From: Lampropedia puyangensis
Lineage (GTDB): Bacteria > Pseudomonadota > Gammaproteobacteria > Burkholderiales > Burkholderiaceae_C
Reading direction: 5' to 3'
Assembly: GCF_004833285.1 (NCBI RefSeq)
Contig: NZ_STFG01000027.1
Span: 1-42,325 of the forward strand
DNA: 42,325 nt
The notes under the pieces were generated by a model. That model was not told where the DNA came from. It searched no databases and saw only the letters and a list, made by a program, of their open reading frames with translations. The number at the start of each line of letters is the position of its first letter. The stretch's first letter is position 1. Shown here one piece after another: positions 17,590 to 28,222 of the stretch. Position numbers and translations under genes: made by a program.

Positions 17590-18423
17590 TTATGCCAGTG
17601 GCTCTTTCAATACAGCACCAAGTGATGCCGGCCTGGCATCAGGCACACCACCATGTACAGCCCAGCCATTGCAGGCCAATACGCCAGCATCAACGACAAG
17701 ATTGGCCCCCGTCACCGCTGAGGCGGCATCGCTGAGCAAAAACTCAATCACACGCGCTACCTCGGCTGGCTCAACCAAGCGGCCCAAAGCACTGACTTGT
17801 GCAGGCGATACCGCATAGCGTTTGCCATCACGGATGTTTTCCAACATGCGCGGCACACCCACAAAGCCCGGACTGACAGCATTGACGCGGACACCACTAC
17901 GGCCCCACTCACCCGCCATGCCTTCGGTCAGCATATTCACGGCCGCTTTGGCCGAGTAATAGGCGTGGCCATGGTTAGGTCGTTGTCCCACCATGGAGGA
18001 GATGTTCACGATGGCACCACCAGTGCCGTGGCGCGCCATCCGATTGGCAAACTCTACATTGCACAAGTAGGTGCCGCGATAGCTGATATTTACAATGCGA
18101 TCCCATTGATCGATGGGCATTTCTTCTGGCGGCATGCGCGGCGCAAAGATGGCAGCAGCACTGACCATGCCGTAAATCGGACCTTGCGCAGATTCAATCG
18201 CCTGGGCCACGGTGGCGATAGATGCGGCATTGGTCACATCAATGTGGTAGGCCATGCCGCCGAGTGCCTGGGCTGTTTCTTGTGCAGCAGCCAGATTGAT
18301 ATCTGCAACAGCCACCTGCCAACCTTGCTGCACCAGGCAAGCCGCTGTGGCAGCGCCAATGCCAGCGCCTCCTCCGACGATGGCCACCAGCCTTCCCTGC
18401 CCAGAACTGCTGCTCTTGTTCAC
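17590..18423 (-). CDS. SDR-family oxidoreductase (GTG start, atypical NNAG motif)
   Basis: A 277-residue short-chain dehydrogenase. The dinucleotide motif is GGGAGIG (17-23), with VADIN after beta-2 pointing to NAD(H). The usual NNAG is replaced by SAAA at 88-91. The catalytic Tyr155 and Lys159 (YYSAK) and the Ser of NISSMVG near 142 are present. The C-terminus has TGANLVVDAG. The GTG at 18423 is chosen because AAAGGAGACAAC lies directly before it; an upstream ATG at 18450 would place that site inside the gene. It is the first gene of the minus-strand operon, downstream of a LysR gene on the same strand with a 280-base gap. Confidence 0.9.
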   Translation of the reverse strand: MNKSSSSGQGRLVAIVGGGAGIGAATAACLVQQGWQVAVADINLAAAQETAQALGGMAYHIDVTNAASIATVAQAIESAQGPIYGMVSAAAIFAPRMPPEEMPIDQWDRIVNISYRGTYLCNVEFANRMARHGTGGAIVNISSMVGQRPNHGHAYYSAKAAVNMLTEGMAGEWGRSGVRVNAVSPGFVGVPRMLENIRDGKRYAVSPAQVSALGRLVEPAEVARVIEFLLSDAASAVTGANLVVDAGVLACNGWAVHGGVPDARPASLGAVLKEPLA

Positions 18424-18703
18424 GTTGTCTCCTTTGATGCGTGGCAACACACAAACTGTTTGTTGATTTGCACCGTATTACAACGGCCCTGCCACACTTC
18501 GTCCAATACCGTTAGAACAGAGCAGCCCTCAATTTTTCTTATACCGGCAGTTGGGGGTGTGTGCTGGCTATGGCTTCACATAGCAACCAGGCTGCTGTGT
18601 ACCGCTCGTCCATGCCTGCGCTGGACATAGGCACGCGATCTATCACCATTCGGCATGGTCTGTGCCCCAAGCCCTCTCAAGGGCTTAGGTACGCGAATAC
18701 GCT
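18424..18703. promoter_or_regulatory. 280-base control region of the SDR-Bug-Ldh operon
   Basis: The region between the LysR stop and the SDR start holds a perfect 13-base palindrome, ACAAAC-T-GTTTGT at 18451-18463, just upstream of the ribosome-binding site. A TAATAC on the minus strand near 18475-18480 could serve as a -10. I see no convincing -35 and no clear LysR T-N11-A box. Control by the neighbouring LysR protein is inferred from position only. Confidence 0.35.
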
Positions 18704-19756
18704 CTAAGAAAGCTGTCTGAACGACGTTGACAAAGGGCCCTGCAAGGCATCAAAGGGTCTGGCCAAGTCACCCAATGCCTGGCAATACACGTGCGTGCAG
18801 TCGCCCAGTAAATCCAGCAAACCGGACTCATGCAACATCGGAGCCCGTTTGCGCGAGCGCACGAGGTACAAGGTGCGAAACAGCCCTGGATTGACAATGC
18901 GCCTGGCAGTCAGACTGCCACGCAACAGATCGTCGCGCACATTGCCAAACGGAACCACGGCCGCGGCATCGCCCTGCATAACAATGTTTTTGATGGTCGA
19001 AATAGACGAAACATCCAATTGAACCTTGACCTCCAGGGCCAAGCGCTTGGCGGCGGTAAGTACCTGCTCGCGCACACCATCGCGCGGCCCCGGCAACACC
19101 AATTCATGCTGCATCACATCGGAGAAGTCAATCACGCCAATGCTCGCCTGCTGGGTCAGAGTCTCTCGCTGCACGCCCTTCTGTTCGCCTGCCGTGATGA
19201 ACAACAAGTGTTCTTCCAAAAGTGGTATGCGTACCAAGCCTGGCCGTTCGTGCACCTCGTAGGCCAGCGCCAGATCGATTTCGTGGTTTTCCAAAGCGGC
19301 CAGCAACACCGCACTGCGCTCTTCTGCCAAACTCAAACGCACCCCGGGCAACTGGTGGTGCGCCAACACGATCAAGTCTCTGGCCACCAGGTTCATATAG
19401 CCATTGGTTACGCCCAGAATGACGCCTTCGCGCTCTTTGCGCGCTGCTGCCATGATTTGGCGCTCTGTGTCATCCACCAGGCGCAGCACCTCACAAGCCC
19501 GCTCGTACAAAAACTGGCCATTGCGTGTGACCGAGACTCCGCGGGAATGCCGGTGCAGTAAATCAACCCCCAACTGCTCTTCCAGCTGCTTGATCTGCAT
19601 ACCCAGTGCTGGTTGAGCAACAAACAGTTGCTCTGCAGCACGTGTCATGCTGCCAGCCTCTACCACCCGAACAAAATATTTAAGCTGGCGTAAGTTGATA
19701 GGTTCTCCTTGGCTGTTTTTTTGTTGATTGGTAGTCTGATTTTCTTGTATTTTCAA
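18704..19756 (-). CDS. LysR-family regulator (TTG start, or unusual ATC start)
   Basis: A 350-residue LysR-type protein if started at TTG 19756. The helix-turn-helix begins INLRQLKYFVRVVEAGSMTRAAEQLFVAQPALGMQIKQLE, followed by a full effector domain with the dimer-interface strand VRLSLAEERSAVLLAALENHEIDLALAY. LysR proteins usually begin right at MNLRQL. Here that position is ATC (19697-19699), with a perfect AAGGAG five bases upstream. Either translation starts at the poorer TTG, giving a 19-residue polar extension, or ATC is used, or an ATG was mutated. It is positioned to control the SDR-Bug-Ldh-TIM-Gfo operon downstream; the inducer is unknown. Confidence 0.9.
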   Translation of the reverse strand: MKIQENQTTNQQKNSQGEPINLRQLKYFVRVVEAGSMTRAAEQLFVAQPALGMQIKQLEEQLGVDLLHRHSRGVSVTRNGQFLYERACEVLRLVDDTERQIMAAARKEREGVILGVTNGYMNLVARDLIVLAHHQLPGVRLSLAEERSAVLLAALENHEIDLALAYEVHERPGLVRIPLLEEHLLFITAGEQKGVQRETLTQQASIGVIDFSDVMQHELVLPGPRDGVREQVLTAAKRLALEVKVQLDVSSISTIKNIVMQGDAAAVVPFGNVRDDLLRGSLTARRIVNPGLFRTLYLVRSRKRAPMLHESGLLDLLGDCTHVYCQALGDLARPFDALQGPLSTSFRQLS

Positions 19757-19796
19757 CAGTCGTCAAGGCTAGATCCCCCTCATAGCGAGACCCACT

Positions 19797-20489
19797 TCAA
19801 ATGGGCGAAAAGCCCTCTTGACGTTGCGTCAACTCTGCGGCCGGAGAACGTAAAAATGCCAACAGTTCGCGCGCCAAAGTGGTTTGAGAGCTGCCCTGCA
19901 CGCATGCGGCTGAGAACGTGGTCACGATCGCCACTTCGGCAGGCATGTCGCCCAGCAGTTGGATGCCTTGCACATGAATCAGCTCGCTACGCTGCTGAAA
20001 GCCAAGAGCAACATCCCCTTGCGCAACCAACTGCCCCACAGGAATACCCGGTGACGCCTGCACCAGCTTGGATGCAACACGGTCTTTGATCTGCCAGCGC
20101 TCAAACAAAGCCAGCAAAGCCACACCACTGGGGCCAGTCGAGTAACCGATGCTGGGCGCAGCCAGCACCGCATCGCGCAACGCAGCTTCGCTGTCAATCG
20201 CCAGCACTGGCGCGTTTGCAGCAACAGCGATGGCCACATGCGAGGACACCAAATCCGTCTTGCTACCCGCCACAATTCGCCCAGCCGCATCGAGCTTATC
20301 GATGGCATCGGAGGCTAAGAAAACCACATCGAAGGCTTCTGCTCCCGCCGCAACACGTTTGGCCGCATCTACCCCACCGACCGATTCAATGTCAACCAGT
20401 ACGCCACGCAGGTGTTGCCACTGTTGCTCCAGTTGCTGCAGCATGTTGCGGGTTGCCATGGAAGAGATGCCTTTGAGCGCGGCGGCCAT
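19797..20489 (-). CDS. ModA-like substrate-binding domain protein without export signal
   Basis: A 230-residue protein of the ModA/PBP-like type II binding-fold family. It opens MAAALKGISSMATRNMLQQLEQQW. FDVVFLASDAIDKLDAAGRIV and GYSTGPSGVALLALFERW follow, then a GIPVGQLVAQGDVALGFQQRSEL segment typical of ModA-like proteins. No signal peptide precedes the domain with the start at 20489, which has CGGAGACAACAT upstream; an earlier ATG at 20561 adds a polar stretch, not a leader. It is therefore probably cytoplasmic, unlike transport receptors. It follows the lig LysR regulator on the same strand after a 153-base gap. It could act as an accessory sensor; function unknown. Confidence 0.8.
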   Translation of the reverse strand: MAAALKGISSMATRNMLQQLEQQWQHLRGVLVDIESVGGVDAAKRVAAGAEAFDVVFLASDAIDKLDAAGRIVAGSKTDLVSSHVAIAVAANAPVLAIDSEAALRDAVLAAPSIGYSTGPSGVALLALFERWQIKDRVASKLVQASPGIPVGQLVAQGDVALGFQQRSELIHVQGIQLLGDMPAEVAIVTTFSAACVQGSSQTTLARELLAFLRSPAAELTQRQEGFSPI

Positions 20490-20642
20490 ATGTTGTCTCC
20501 GAATCGGTTGCAAAGGCGCATTATCAGATTGCTCCGTTCTTACCCCAAGCGACACACGCATCTAACAGATATAGCCAAGCGGCATACCACCAAACGCATC
20601 ACCGCTCCCACCCCAAACTGCGGTCATCAGCGTAGGTCAAAC

Positions 20643-21551
20643 CTACTGCTGCAGACCAACGGGTGCCTGCAGCAAAATCTGCTGCAGTACTTTTTTAGTG
20701 TGCACTTGCAACGGGCTCTCGCGCTGGTGGCTGCGCTGCGCCAAGCACAAGGCACATTGGATTTCAGGCTTGCTGATCACGCGAAACTCCAGTGCATCGG
20801 CCTCATCCACCCGCTGACTGGCCAACGCACTTTCAGTCAGCACCGCAAAGCCATGACCATGGCGCAGCAAATCCAAAATGACCGGTACGCTGGAAACTTC
20901 CCACGTCGGCTGTAAATGGATGCCCTGCAAAGTCGCCTGCGCTTCCATCAGGGATCGAAAAATTTGCCCATGCTGAGGCATGATCAAGGGAAAACGCGGC
21001 AAATCCACAAAGGCCAGCGGCCCCTTTGGTAAGGACCCCTTGCGGCCCACTAGGCACAGCCGCTCCTGCAGCAAGGGGTGGATATCCAGATTGGGGTGCG
21101 GTTGGGGGTTGTAGAGCAAACACACATCGACACGCGCAGAGAGCAACCATTCGGCCATGTGGCTGGAAAAGCCCTCAAGAATTTCTAACCGGGCTTTGGG
21201 CAAATGCGCGCTGAAATACTCAATCAGCGGCAACGTGATGCGCCTGGCAATACTGGGCGGCAAGCCTACGACAATATGCCCAGCGGGTTCGTTGCGGTTT
21301 TCACCAAAATCCACATGAATGTCATTGACCATGCGTTGAATGGCTCTGCTGTGGGTCAGCAAGCGCTTGCCAGCTTCAGTCAGTTCAACACCACGGCCAT
21401 TGCGCTGAAAAAGGTGCTCGCGCAGCTCCACTTCCAGGCTGCGCACATGGCGACTCAGTGCCGGTTGCACGGTTCCTAATACTTCAGCTGCGCGGCTGAA
21501 ACTGCCTTGTTCGGCGACCACCACAAAGGTTTCCAGTTGCTTGAGATTCAT
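20643..21551 (-). CDS. LysR-family regulator, likely PmdR/LigR-type activator of the lig operon
   Basis: A 302-residue LysR-type regulator. The N-terminal MNLKQLETFVVVAEQGSFSRAAEVLGTVQPALSRHVRSLE is a complete winged helix-turn-helix. The effector domain contains GHIVVGLPPSIARRITLPLI and PRFPLIMPQHG. Start chosen at 21551 with GCAGGG immediately before it; the next upstream start would add 35 unlike residues. It is divergent from ligJ with a 277-base control region. The comparable regulator in Comamonas is PmdR, which activates the protocatechuate 4,5-cleavage genes in response to pathway intermediates. That assignment here rests on position. Confidence 0.9.
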   Translation of the reverse strand: MNLKQLETFVVVAEQGSFSRAAEVLGTVQPALSRHVRSLEVELREHLFQRNGRGVELTEAGKRLLTHSRAIQRMVNDIHVDFGENRNEPAGHIVVGLPPSIARRITLPLIEYFSAHLPKARLEILEGFSSHMAEWLLSARVDVCLLYNPQPHPNLDIHPLLQERLCLVGRKGSLPKGPLAFVDLPRFPLIMPQHGQIFRSLMEAQATLQGIHLQPTWEVSSVPVILDLLRHGHGFAVLTESALASQRVDEADALEFRVISKPEIQCALCLAQRSHQRESPLQVHTKKVLQQILLQAPVGLQQ

Positions 21552-21828
21552 CCCTGCATGATCCACACTTCTATGCCAAATTGCAATATCTGCTATCCAA
21601 GATAAAACATTGATGTAACCCCTCGCATCGCTGAGAATCGCCTTCTCGAAAGCCACAATAGGCTAGCTTGGCGCGCGTGTTGCACGCCATTGACGAATCG
21701 AGACCGGAGACAGACATCCATGTCGAGCGCGCTACAGGCAATGGCCCTGCACACGCTTGCGCTGCAGGGCAGCGGGTGGGAGCTGCTCTCCACCCCGTTG
21801 TTTACGAGTCATTGCATGGAGTTCTCTC
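21552..21828. promoter_or_regulatory. divergent control region between the LysR gene and ligJ
   Basis: An 18-base palindrome with TATCT (21587-21591) and AGATA (21600-21604) arms lies close to the LysR start. A second palindrome, GCGTG-TTG-CACGC, spans 21675-21687. Either could be a LysR-protein site. The ligJ-proximal half also contains a good ribosome-binding site and a short ORF (21720-21839). I cannot assign a convincing -35/-10 pair for ligJ. Confidence 0.45.
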
Positions 21829-21839
21829 ATGGGCGCTAA
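21720..21839 (+). CDS. 39-codon ORF overlapping the ligJ start (possible leader peptide)
   Basis: ATG at 21720 follows GGAGACAGACATCC, close to the GGAGACAA-type site used by several genes in this window. The frame encodes 39 residues beginning MSSALQAMALHTLALQGSGW and stops with TAA at 21837-21839, overlapping the ligJ ATG (21829) by 11 bases. The arrangement would allow translational coupling to ligJ. The peptide has no recognisable domain or amino-acid run. It may be a leader, a decayed gene end, or chance. Confidence 0.4.
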   Translation: MSSALQAMALHTLALQGSGWELLSTPLFTSHCMEFSHGR

Positions 21840-22908
21840 CGGCCTTTCATCCCCTTCTTCCTCTGCACCTGCGCGTGCACCCATGATTATTGATGTGCAC
21901 GGCCACTACACCACTGCGCCAGCTGCACTGGGCGCATGGCGTGATCGCCAGATTGCGGCGCTGCAAGGCGGCGATGCCCCCAAGGCCAGCGAGTTGCACA
22001 TCAGCGATGACGACATCCGCGAAAGCATTGAAAGCAACCAGCTCAAGCTGATGAAACAACGCGGCTCAGACCTGACCATTTTCAGCCCCCGCGCCAGCTT
22101 TATGGCGCACCATATAGGCGATTTCCAGACATCCTCAACCTGGGCAGCCATCTGCAACGAGCTGTGCTACCGCGTCAGCCAGTTGTTTCCCGAGCATTTC
22201 ATTCCCGCAGCCATGCTGCCGCAATCGCCTGGCGTGGCCATTGAGACCTGTATTCCTGAAATGGAAAAATGCGTCAAGGAATATGGTGCCGTCGGCATCA
22301 ACCTGAATCCTGACCCATCGGGCGGACACTGGACCAGCCCTCCACTGTCTGACCCCTACTGGTTCCCCATTTACGAAAAAATGGTGGAGTGGGATATTCC
22401 TGCCATGGTCCACGTCAGCACCTCGTGCAATGCGTGTTTTCACACCACCGGCGCACACTATTTGAATGCCGATACCACGGCCTTCATGCAATGTCTGACC
22501 AGTGATTTGTTCCAACGTTTTCCTACGTTGAAATTCTTGATTCCCCACGGCGGCGGCGCAGTGCCCTACCACTGGGGGCGCTTTCGTGGCTTGGCACAGG
22601 AGCTGAAAAAGCCTTTGCTTGATGAGCATTTGCTCAACAACATTTACTTTGATACCTGTGTGTACCATCAGCCAGGCATCAATTTGCTGACCGAAGTCAT
22701 TCCCACCAAGAACATTTTGTTCGCCAGCGAAATGATTGGCGCTGTACGCGGCATTGACCCTCAAACTGGCCACTACTACGACGACACCAAGCGCTATATC
22801 GACGCCACACAGAACCTGACTGAAGCGCAGCGTTTCCAGGTGTATGAAGGCAATGCCCGCCGCGTGTTCTCACGCCTTGATGCAGCGCTCAAAGTCAAAG
22901 GCCTGTAA
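21829..22908 (+). CDS. ligJ: 4-oxalomesaconate hydratase (LigJ/PmdE)
   Basis: A 359-residue amidohydrolase-superfamily enzyme hydrating 4-oxalomesaconate to 4-carboxy-4-hydroxy-2-oxoadipate in the protocatechuate 4,5-cleavage pathway. The N-terminal IIDVHGHYT supplies two zinc-ligand His (24 and 26 with this start). SDLTIFSPRASFMA, NLNPDPSGGHW, MVHVSTSCN (ligand His), LIPHGGGAVPYHWGRFRGLA, FDTCVYHQPGINLL and the Glu of ASEMIGAVRG follow and align closely with Sphingobium LigJ. Start ATG 21829 has GGAG seven bases upstream and adds 18 residues before the canonical MIIDVHGHY (21883), which has no such site. It is the first full gene of the lig operon and overlaps a short upstream ORF. Confidence 0.96.
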   Translation: MGANGLSSPSSSAPARAPMIIDVHGHYTTAPAALGAWRDRQIAALQGGDAPKASELHISDDDIRESIESNQLKLMKQRGSDLTIFSPRASFMAHHIGDFQTSSTWAAICNELCYRVSQLFPEHFIPAAMLPQSPGVAIETCIPEMEKCVKEYGAVGINLNPDPSGGHWTSPPLSDPYWFPIYEKMVEWDIPAMVHVSTSCNACFHTTGAHYLNADTTAFMQCLTSDLFQRFPTLKFLIPHGGGAVPYHWGRFRGLAQELKKPLLDEHLLNNIYFDTCVYHQPGINLLTEVIPTKNILFASEMIGAVRGIDPQTGHYYDDTKRYIDATQNLTEAQRFQVYEGNARRVFSRLDAALKVKGL

Positions 22909-22995
22909 GCCTTGCACACAGCTGCGGCGGTGCACAGTCCCAAAAATCGCGAACACCTCGCTCCACTGCATCCCCTCATTTCAAAGGAATTCGCC

Positions 22996-23679
22996 ATGTA
23001 CGAATTAGGAGTCGTTTACCGCAACATCGAGCGCACTGAGCGCGAGGTGGCCGATCAACTGGCCAGTTTGGGCTCAGCCACTGTGCACGAAGCCATGGGT
23101 CGCGTGGGGCTGCTCAAACCCTACATGCGCCCCATTTATGCAGGCGCGCAAGTCTCCGGCACGGCCGTGACGGTGTTGCTGCACCCGGGCGACAACTGGA
23201 TGATGCACGTCGTGGCAGAACAAATCCAGCCTGGCGATATCGTGGTGGCAGCCATCACTGCCGAGTGCAGCGATGGTTACTTTGGGGATTTGCTGGCCAC
23301 CAGCTTTCAAGCCCGTGGTGCTCGCGCGCTGGTGATTGATGCCGGCGTGCGCGACGTCAAAACCCTGACCGAGATGCAATTTCCAGTCTGGAGCAAAAAC
23401 GTCAGCAGCAAAGGCACCATCAAGGCCACCATTGGCTCGGTCAACATCCCTGTAGTGTGCGCAGGCATGCTAGTCACCCCGGGGGACGTCATTGTTGCCG
23501 ACGATGACGGCGTGGTATGCGTACCGCGTGCACTAGCCGCCAAAACCTTGGAAGCGGCACGCAAGCGCGAAGCCAACGAAGGAGAAAAGCGCGACAAACT
23601 GGCCTCAGGCGTTTTGGGGCTGGACATGTACAACATGCGCGAGCCGCTGGAAAAAGCCGGGCTGCGTTACATCGACTGA
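22996..23679 (+). CDS. ligK: 4-carboxy-4-hydroxy-2-oxoadipate aldolase (LigK/PmdF)
   Basis: A 227-residue class II aldolase of the RraA-like fold that cleaves CHA to pyruvate and oxaloacetate, the last step of the pathway. [20 protein letters not shown], then [21 protein letters not shown], then [17 protein letters not shown] carry the family signature; Arg119 and Asp120 of GVRD are the expected substrate and metal contacts. [21 protein letters not shown] closes the domain. ATG 22996 is preceded by AAAGGAAT; a TTG-led upstream extension is unlikely. It lies 87 bases after ligJ and 42 before ligI on the same strand. Confidence 0.96.
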   Translation: MYELGVVYRNIERTEREVADQLASLGSATVHEAMGRVGLLKPYMRPIYAGAQVSGTAVTVLLHPGDNWMMHVVAEQIQPGDIVVAAITAECSDGYFGDLLATSFQARGARALVIDAGVRDVKTLTEMQFPVWSKNVSSKGTIKATIGSVNIPVVCAGMLVTPGDVIVADDDGVVCVPRALAAKTLEAARKREANEGEKRDKLASGVLGLDMYNMREPLEKAGLRYID

Positions 23680-23721
23680 TTAGCTATTGGCCTTGCACTG
23701 CCCACAACCACAACGCCTTCT

Positions 23722-26114
<2,393 letters not shown>

Positions 26115-26168
26115 TGGCCACAAGCATGCTGGCTCACCCCCTATTGAATTGAAAACGAGGAATTGCTC

Positions 26169-27119
26169 ATGACTATTAAAGTAGCACTCGCAGGCGCAGG
26201 CGCCTTTGGCATCAAACACCTTGATGGCATTAAGAACATTCCTGATGTAGAGGTTGTGTCCGTCATTGGACGCGAACTGGATAAAACACAGGAGGTGGCC
26301 CAGAAATATGGCATCGGGCACATCACCACCGATTTGAACGAAGCCTTGGCCTTACCCGAAGTGGATGCCGTGATTCTGTGTACACCCACACAAATGCACG
26401 CAGCACAAGCGCAAGCGGCCTTGAAAGCCGGTAAACATGTGCAAGTGGAAATCCCTCTGGCCGATTCGCTGGCCGACGCAGAAGCGGTCGCTGCCTTGCA
26501 GCAGCAAACCGGGCTGGTCGCCATGGTGGGCCATACCCGCCGCTTCAACCCAAGCCACCAGTATGTGCACAAGAAAATAGCAGCAGGTGAATTCAATGTG
26601 CAGCAAATGGATGTGCAAACCTATTTCTTCCGCCGCACCAACACCAACGCACTGGGCCAAGCGCGCAGCTGGACGGACCATTTGCTGTGGCACCATGCTG
26701 CGCACACGGTAGATCTGTTCGCGTACCAAGCTGGCGAGATCGTGCAAGCCAACGCCATCCAAGGCCCCATCCACCCCACGCTGGGCATTGCCATGGACAT
26801 GTCCATCCAGCTCAAGGCCAAAAGCGGCGCCATCTGCACCTTGAGCCTGTCGTTCAACAACGATGGGCCTTTGGGCACATTCTTTCGCTACATTGGCGAC
26901 ACGGCGACCTACATCGCCCGCTACGATGACCTGGTCAACGGTAAAGAAGAAGCGATTGATGTCTCGAAGGTGGACGTCTCGATGAACGGCATTGAATTGC
27001 AAGACCGCGAGTTCTTCGCTGCCATTCGCGAAGGCCGTGAACCCAACTCCAGCGTCACCCAAGTGCTGCCTTGCTACCGTGTGCTGCACGCGCTTGAGCA
27101 GCAGTTGAACAGCCATTGA
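26169..27119 (+). CDS. ligC: 4-carboxy-2-hydroxymuconate-6-semialdehyde dehydrogenase (LigC/PmdC)
   Basis: A 316-residue Gfo/Idh/MocA-fold NAD(P)+ dehydrogenase oxidising the hemiacetal form of CHMS to 2-pyrone-4,6-dicarboxylate. VALAGAGAFGIKHLDGI is the nucleotide-binding motif. VILCTPTQMHAAQAQAALKAGKHVQVEIPL replaces the usual EKP with VEIPL, as in LigC. AMVGHTRRFNPSH and TDHLLWHHAAHTVDLFAYQ form the active-site region. ATG 26169 has GAGGAATTG upstream. It lies 54 bases after ligAB and 39 before dctP, so it is transcribed with both. Confidence 0.96.
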   Translation: MTIKVALAGAGAFGIKHLDGIKNIPDVEVVSVIGRELDKTQEVAQKYGIGHITTDLNEALALPEVDAVILCTPTQMHAAQAQAALKAGKHVQVEIPLADSLADAEAVAALQQQTGLVAMVGHTRRFNPSHQYVHKKIAAGEFNVQQMDVQTYFFRRTNTNALGQARSWTDHLLWHHAAHTVDLFAYQAGEIVQANAIQGPIHPTLGIAMDMSIQLKAKSGAICTLSLSFNNDGPLGTFFRYIGDTATYIARYDDLVNGKEEAIDVSKVDVSMNGIELQDREFFAAIREGREPNSSVTQVLPCYRVLHALEQQLNSH

Positions 27120-27158
27120 CCTGCGCCGCATGCCACAACTATTTTTCCAGGAGATAAC

Positions 27159-28199
27159 ATGCAACTGACACGTAAACAATTTCTTGGCTCCATGGTCGGG
27201 GCGGCAGCAGCCATCGCTGCTCCACGGGCTTTCTCGCAATCGACCGTTACCCTGCGCCTGCACCAGTTCTTGCCACCACAAGCACCTATTCCGCGCGACG
27301 CCATTGGCAACTGGGTCAAGAAAGTGCAAGAAGAGAGCAAGGGTCGCATTCGCATTCAGCAGTTCCCCTCCATGCAGCTTGGTGGCCGCCCGCCAGAGCT
27401 GTTTGACCAGGCAAAAAATGGCGTGGTCGATATTGCATGGACAGTGCTGGGCTACACCCCAGGGCGTTTTCCTAAAACAGAAGTGTTCGAGTTGCCTTTC
27501 TTTACTGGCAAGGCCGTGCATTCCTCTGCTGCGATCTACGACTACATCCAACAGCATGCTGCCGATGAATTTCAGGATGTGAAGCTGCTGGCTGCGCACA
27601 CCCATGGCGCAGGTCTATTCCACAGCAAAACGCCCATCACCAAGCTAGAGGAAATCAAGGGCAAAAAAGTACGCGGCGGCTCGCGCATCATCAACATCAT
27701 GCTCGAGCAGCTTGGCGCTGTGCCCGTTGGCATGCCGGTACCGCAAGTGGGCGAGGCCTTATCCAAAGGGGTGATTGAAGTGGCCACCTTGCCGTGGGAA
27801 GTCGCGCCATCGCTGCGCATTCCACAGTTGGTCAAAAACCATACCGGCTTCAGCGGCCCGCATGGTTTGTATACGCAAACTTTTGCACTGGTCATGAACC
27901 CGGCCAAATACAACAGCTTGCCCGATGACCTCAAAGCAGTCATCGATGCCAACTCTGGCCTGGAGCTCTCCAAGGCCTTTGGACAAGTGCTCGATGACGC
28001 TGACGTGACGGGCCTGAAAATGGCACAAGACGCCAAGAACAACATCATCACGCTGGATGAGGCCGAAACCAAACGCTGGCAAGACGCAGCAGCCAGCACT
28101 CGCGAAAGCTGGTTTACCGAAGTCAAAGGCCGTGGCATTGATGGCGCAAAACTCGCTAGCGAAGCCGAGCGCCTCGTGGCGCAGTACTCGGTCAGCTAA
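27159..28199 (+). CDS. dctP: TRAP transporter substrate-binding protein (DctP family)
   Basis: A 346-residue periplasmic receptor. The leader TRKQFLGSMVGAAAAIAA resembles a twin-arginine signal with a Lys in the second position; cleavage is expected near PRAFS-Q. The mature domain has VTLRLHQFLPPQAPIPRDAIGNWVKKVQEESKGRIRIQQFP, IKGKKVRGGSRIINIMLEQLGAVPVGMPVPQVGEALSKGVIEVATLPWEV and a conserved Arg at the carboxylate site (KVRGGSR). Ligands of this clade are aromatic or aliphatic carboxylates. CCAGGAGATAAC precedes the ATG. Its position after ligC suggests uptake of protocatechuate, 4-hydroxybenzoate or a related acid; this is inferred. Confidence 0.95.
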   Translation: MQLTRKQFLGSMVGAAAAIAAPRAFSQSTVTLRLHQFLPPQAPIPRDAIGNWVKKVQEESKGRIRIQQFPSMQLGGRPPELFDQAKNGVVDIAWTVLGYTPGRFPKTEVFELPFFTGKAVHSSAAIYDYIQQHAADEFQDVKLLAAHTHGAGLFHSKTPITKLEEIKGKKVRGGSRIINIMLEQLGAVPVGMPVPQVGEALSKGVIEVATLPWEVAPSLRIPQLVKNHTGFSGPHGLYTQTFALVMNPAKYNSLPDDLKAVIDANSGLELSKAFGQVLDDADVTGLKMAQDAKNNIITLDEAETKRWQDAAASTRESWFTEVKGRGIDGAKLASEAERLVAQYSVS

Positions 28200-28222
28200 A
28201 AACCATACAGCACACGCATACA

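Noticed and set aside
26352-27605. Open minus-strand frame of about 417 codons opposite ligC and dctP
   Set aside because: It crosses two well-supported genes and shows no recognisable protein features.
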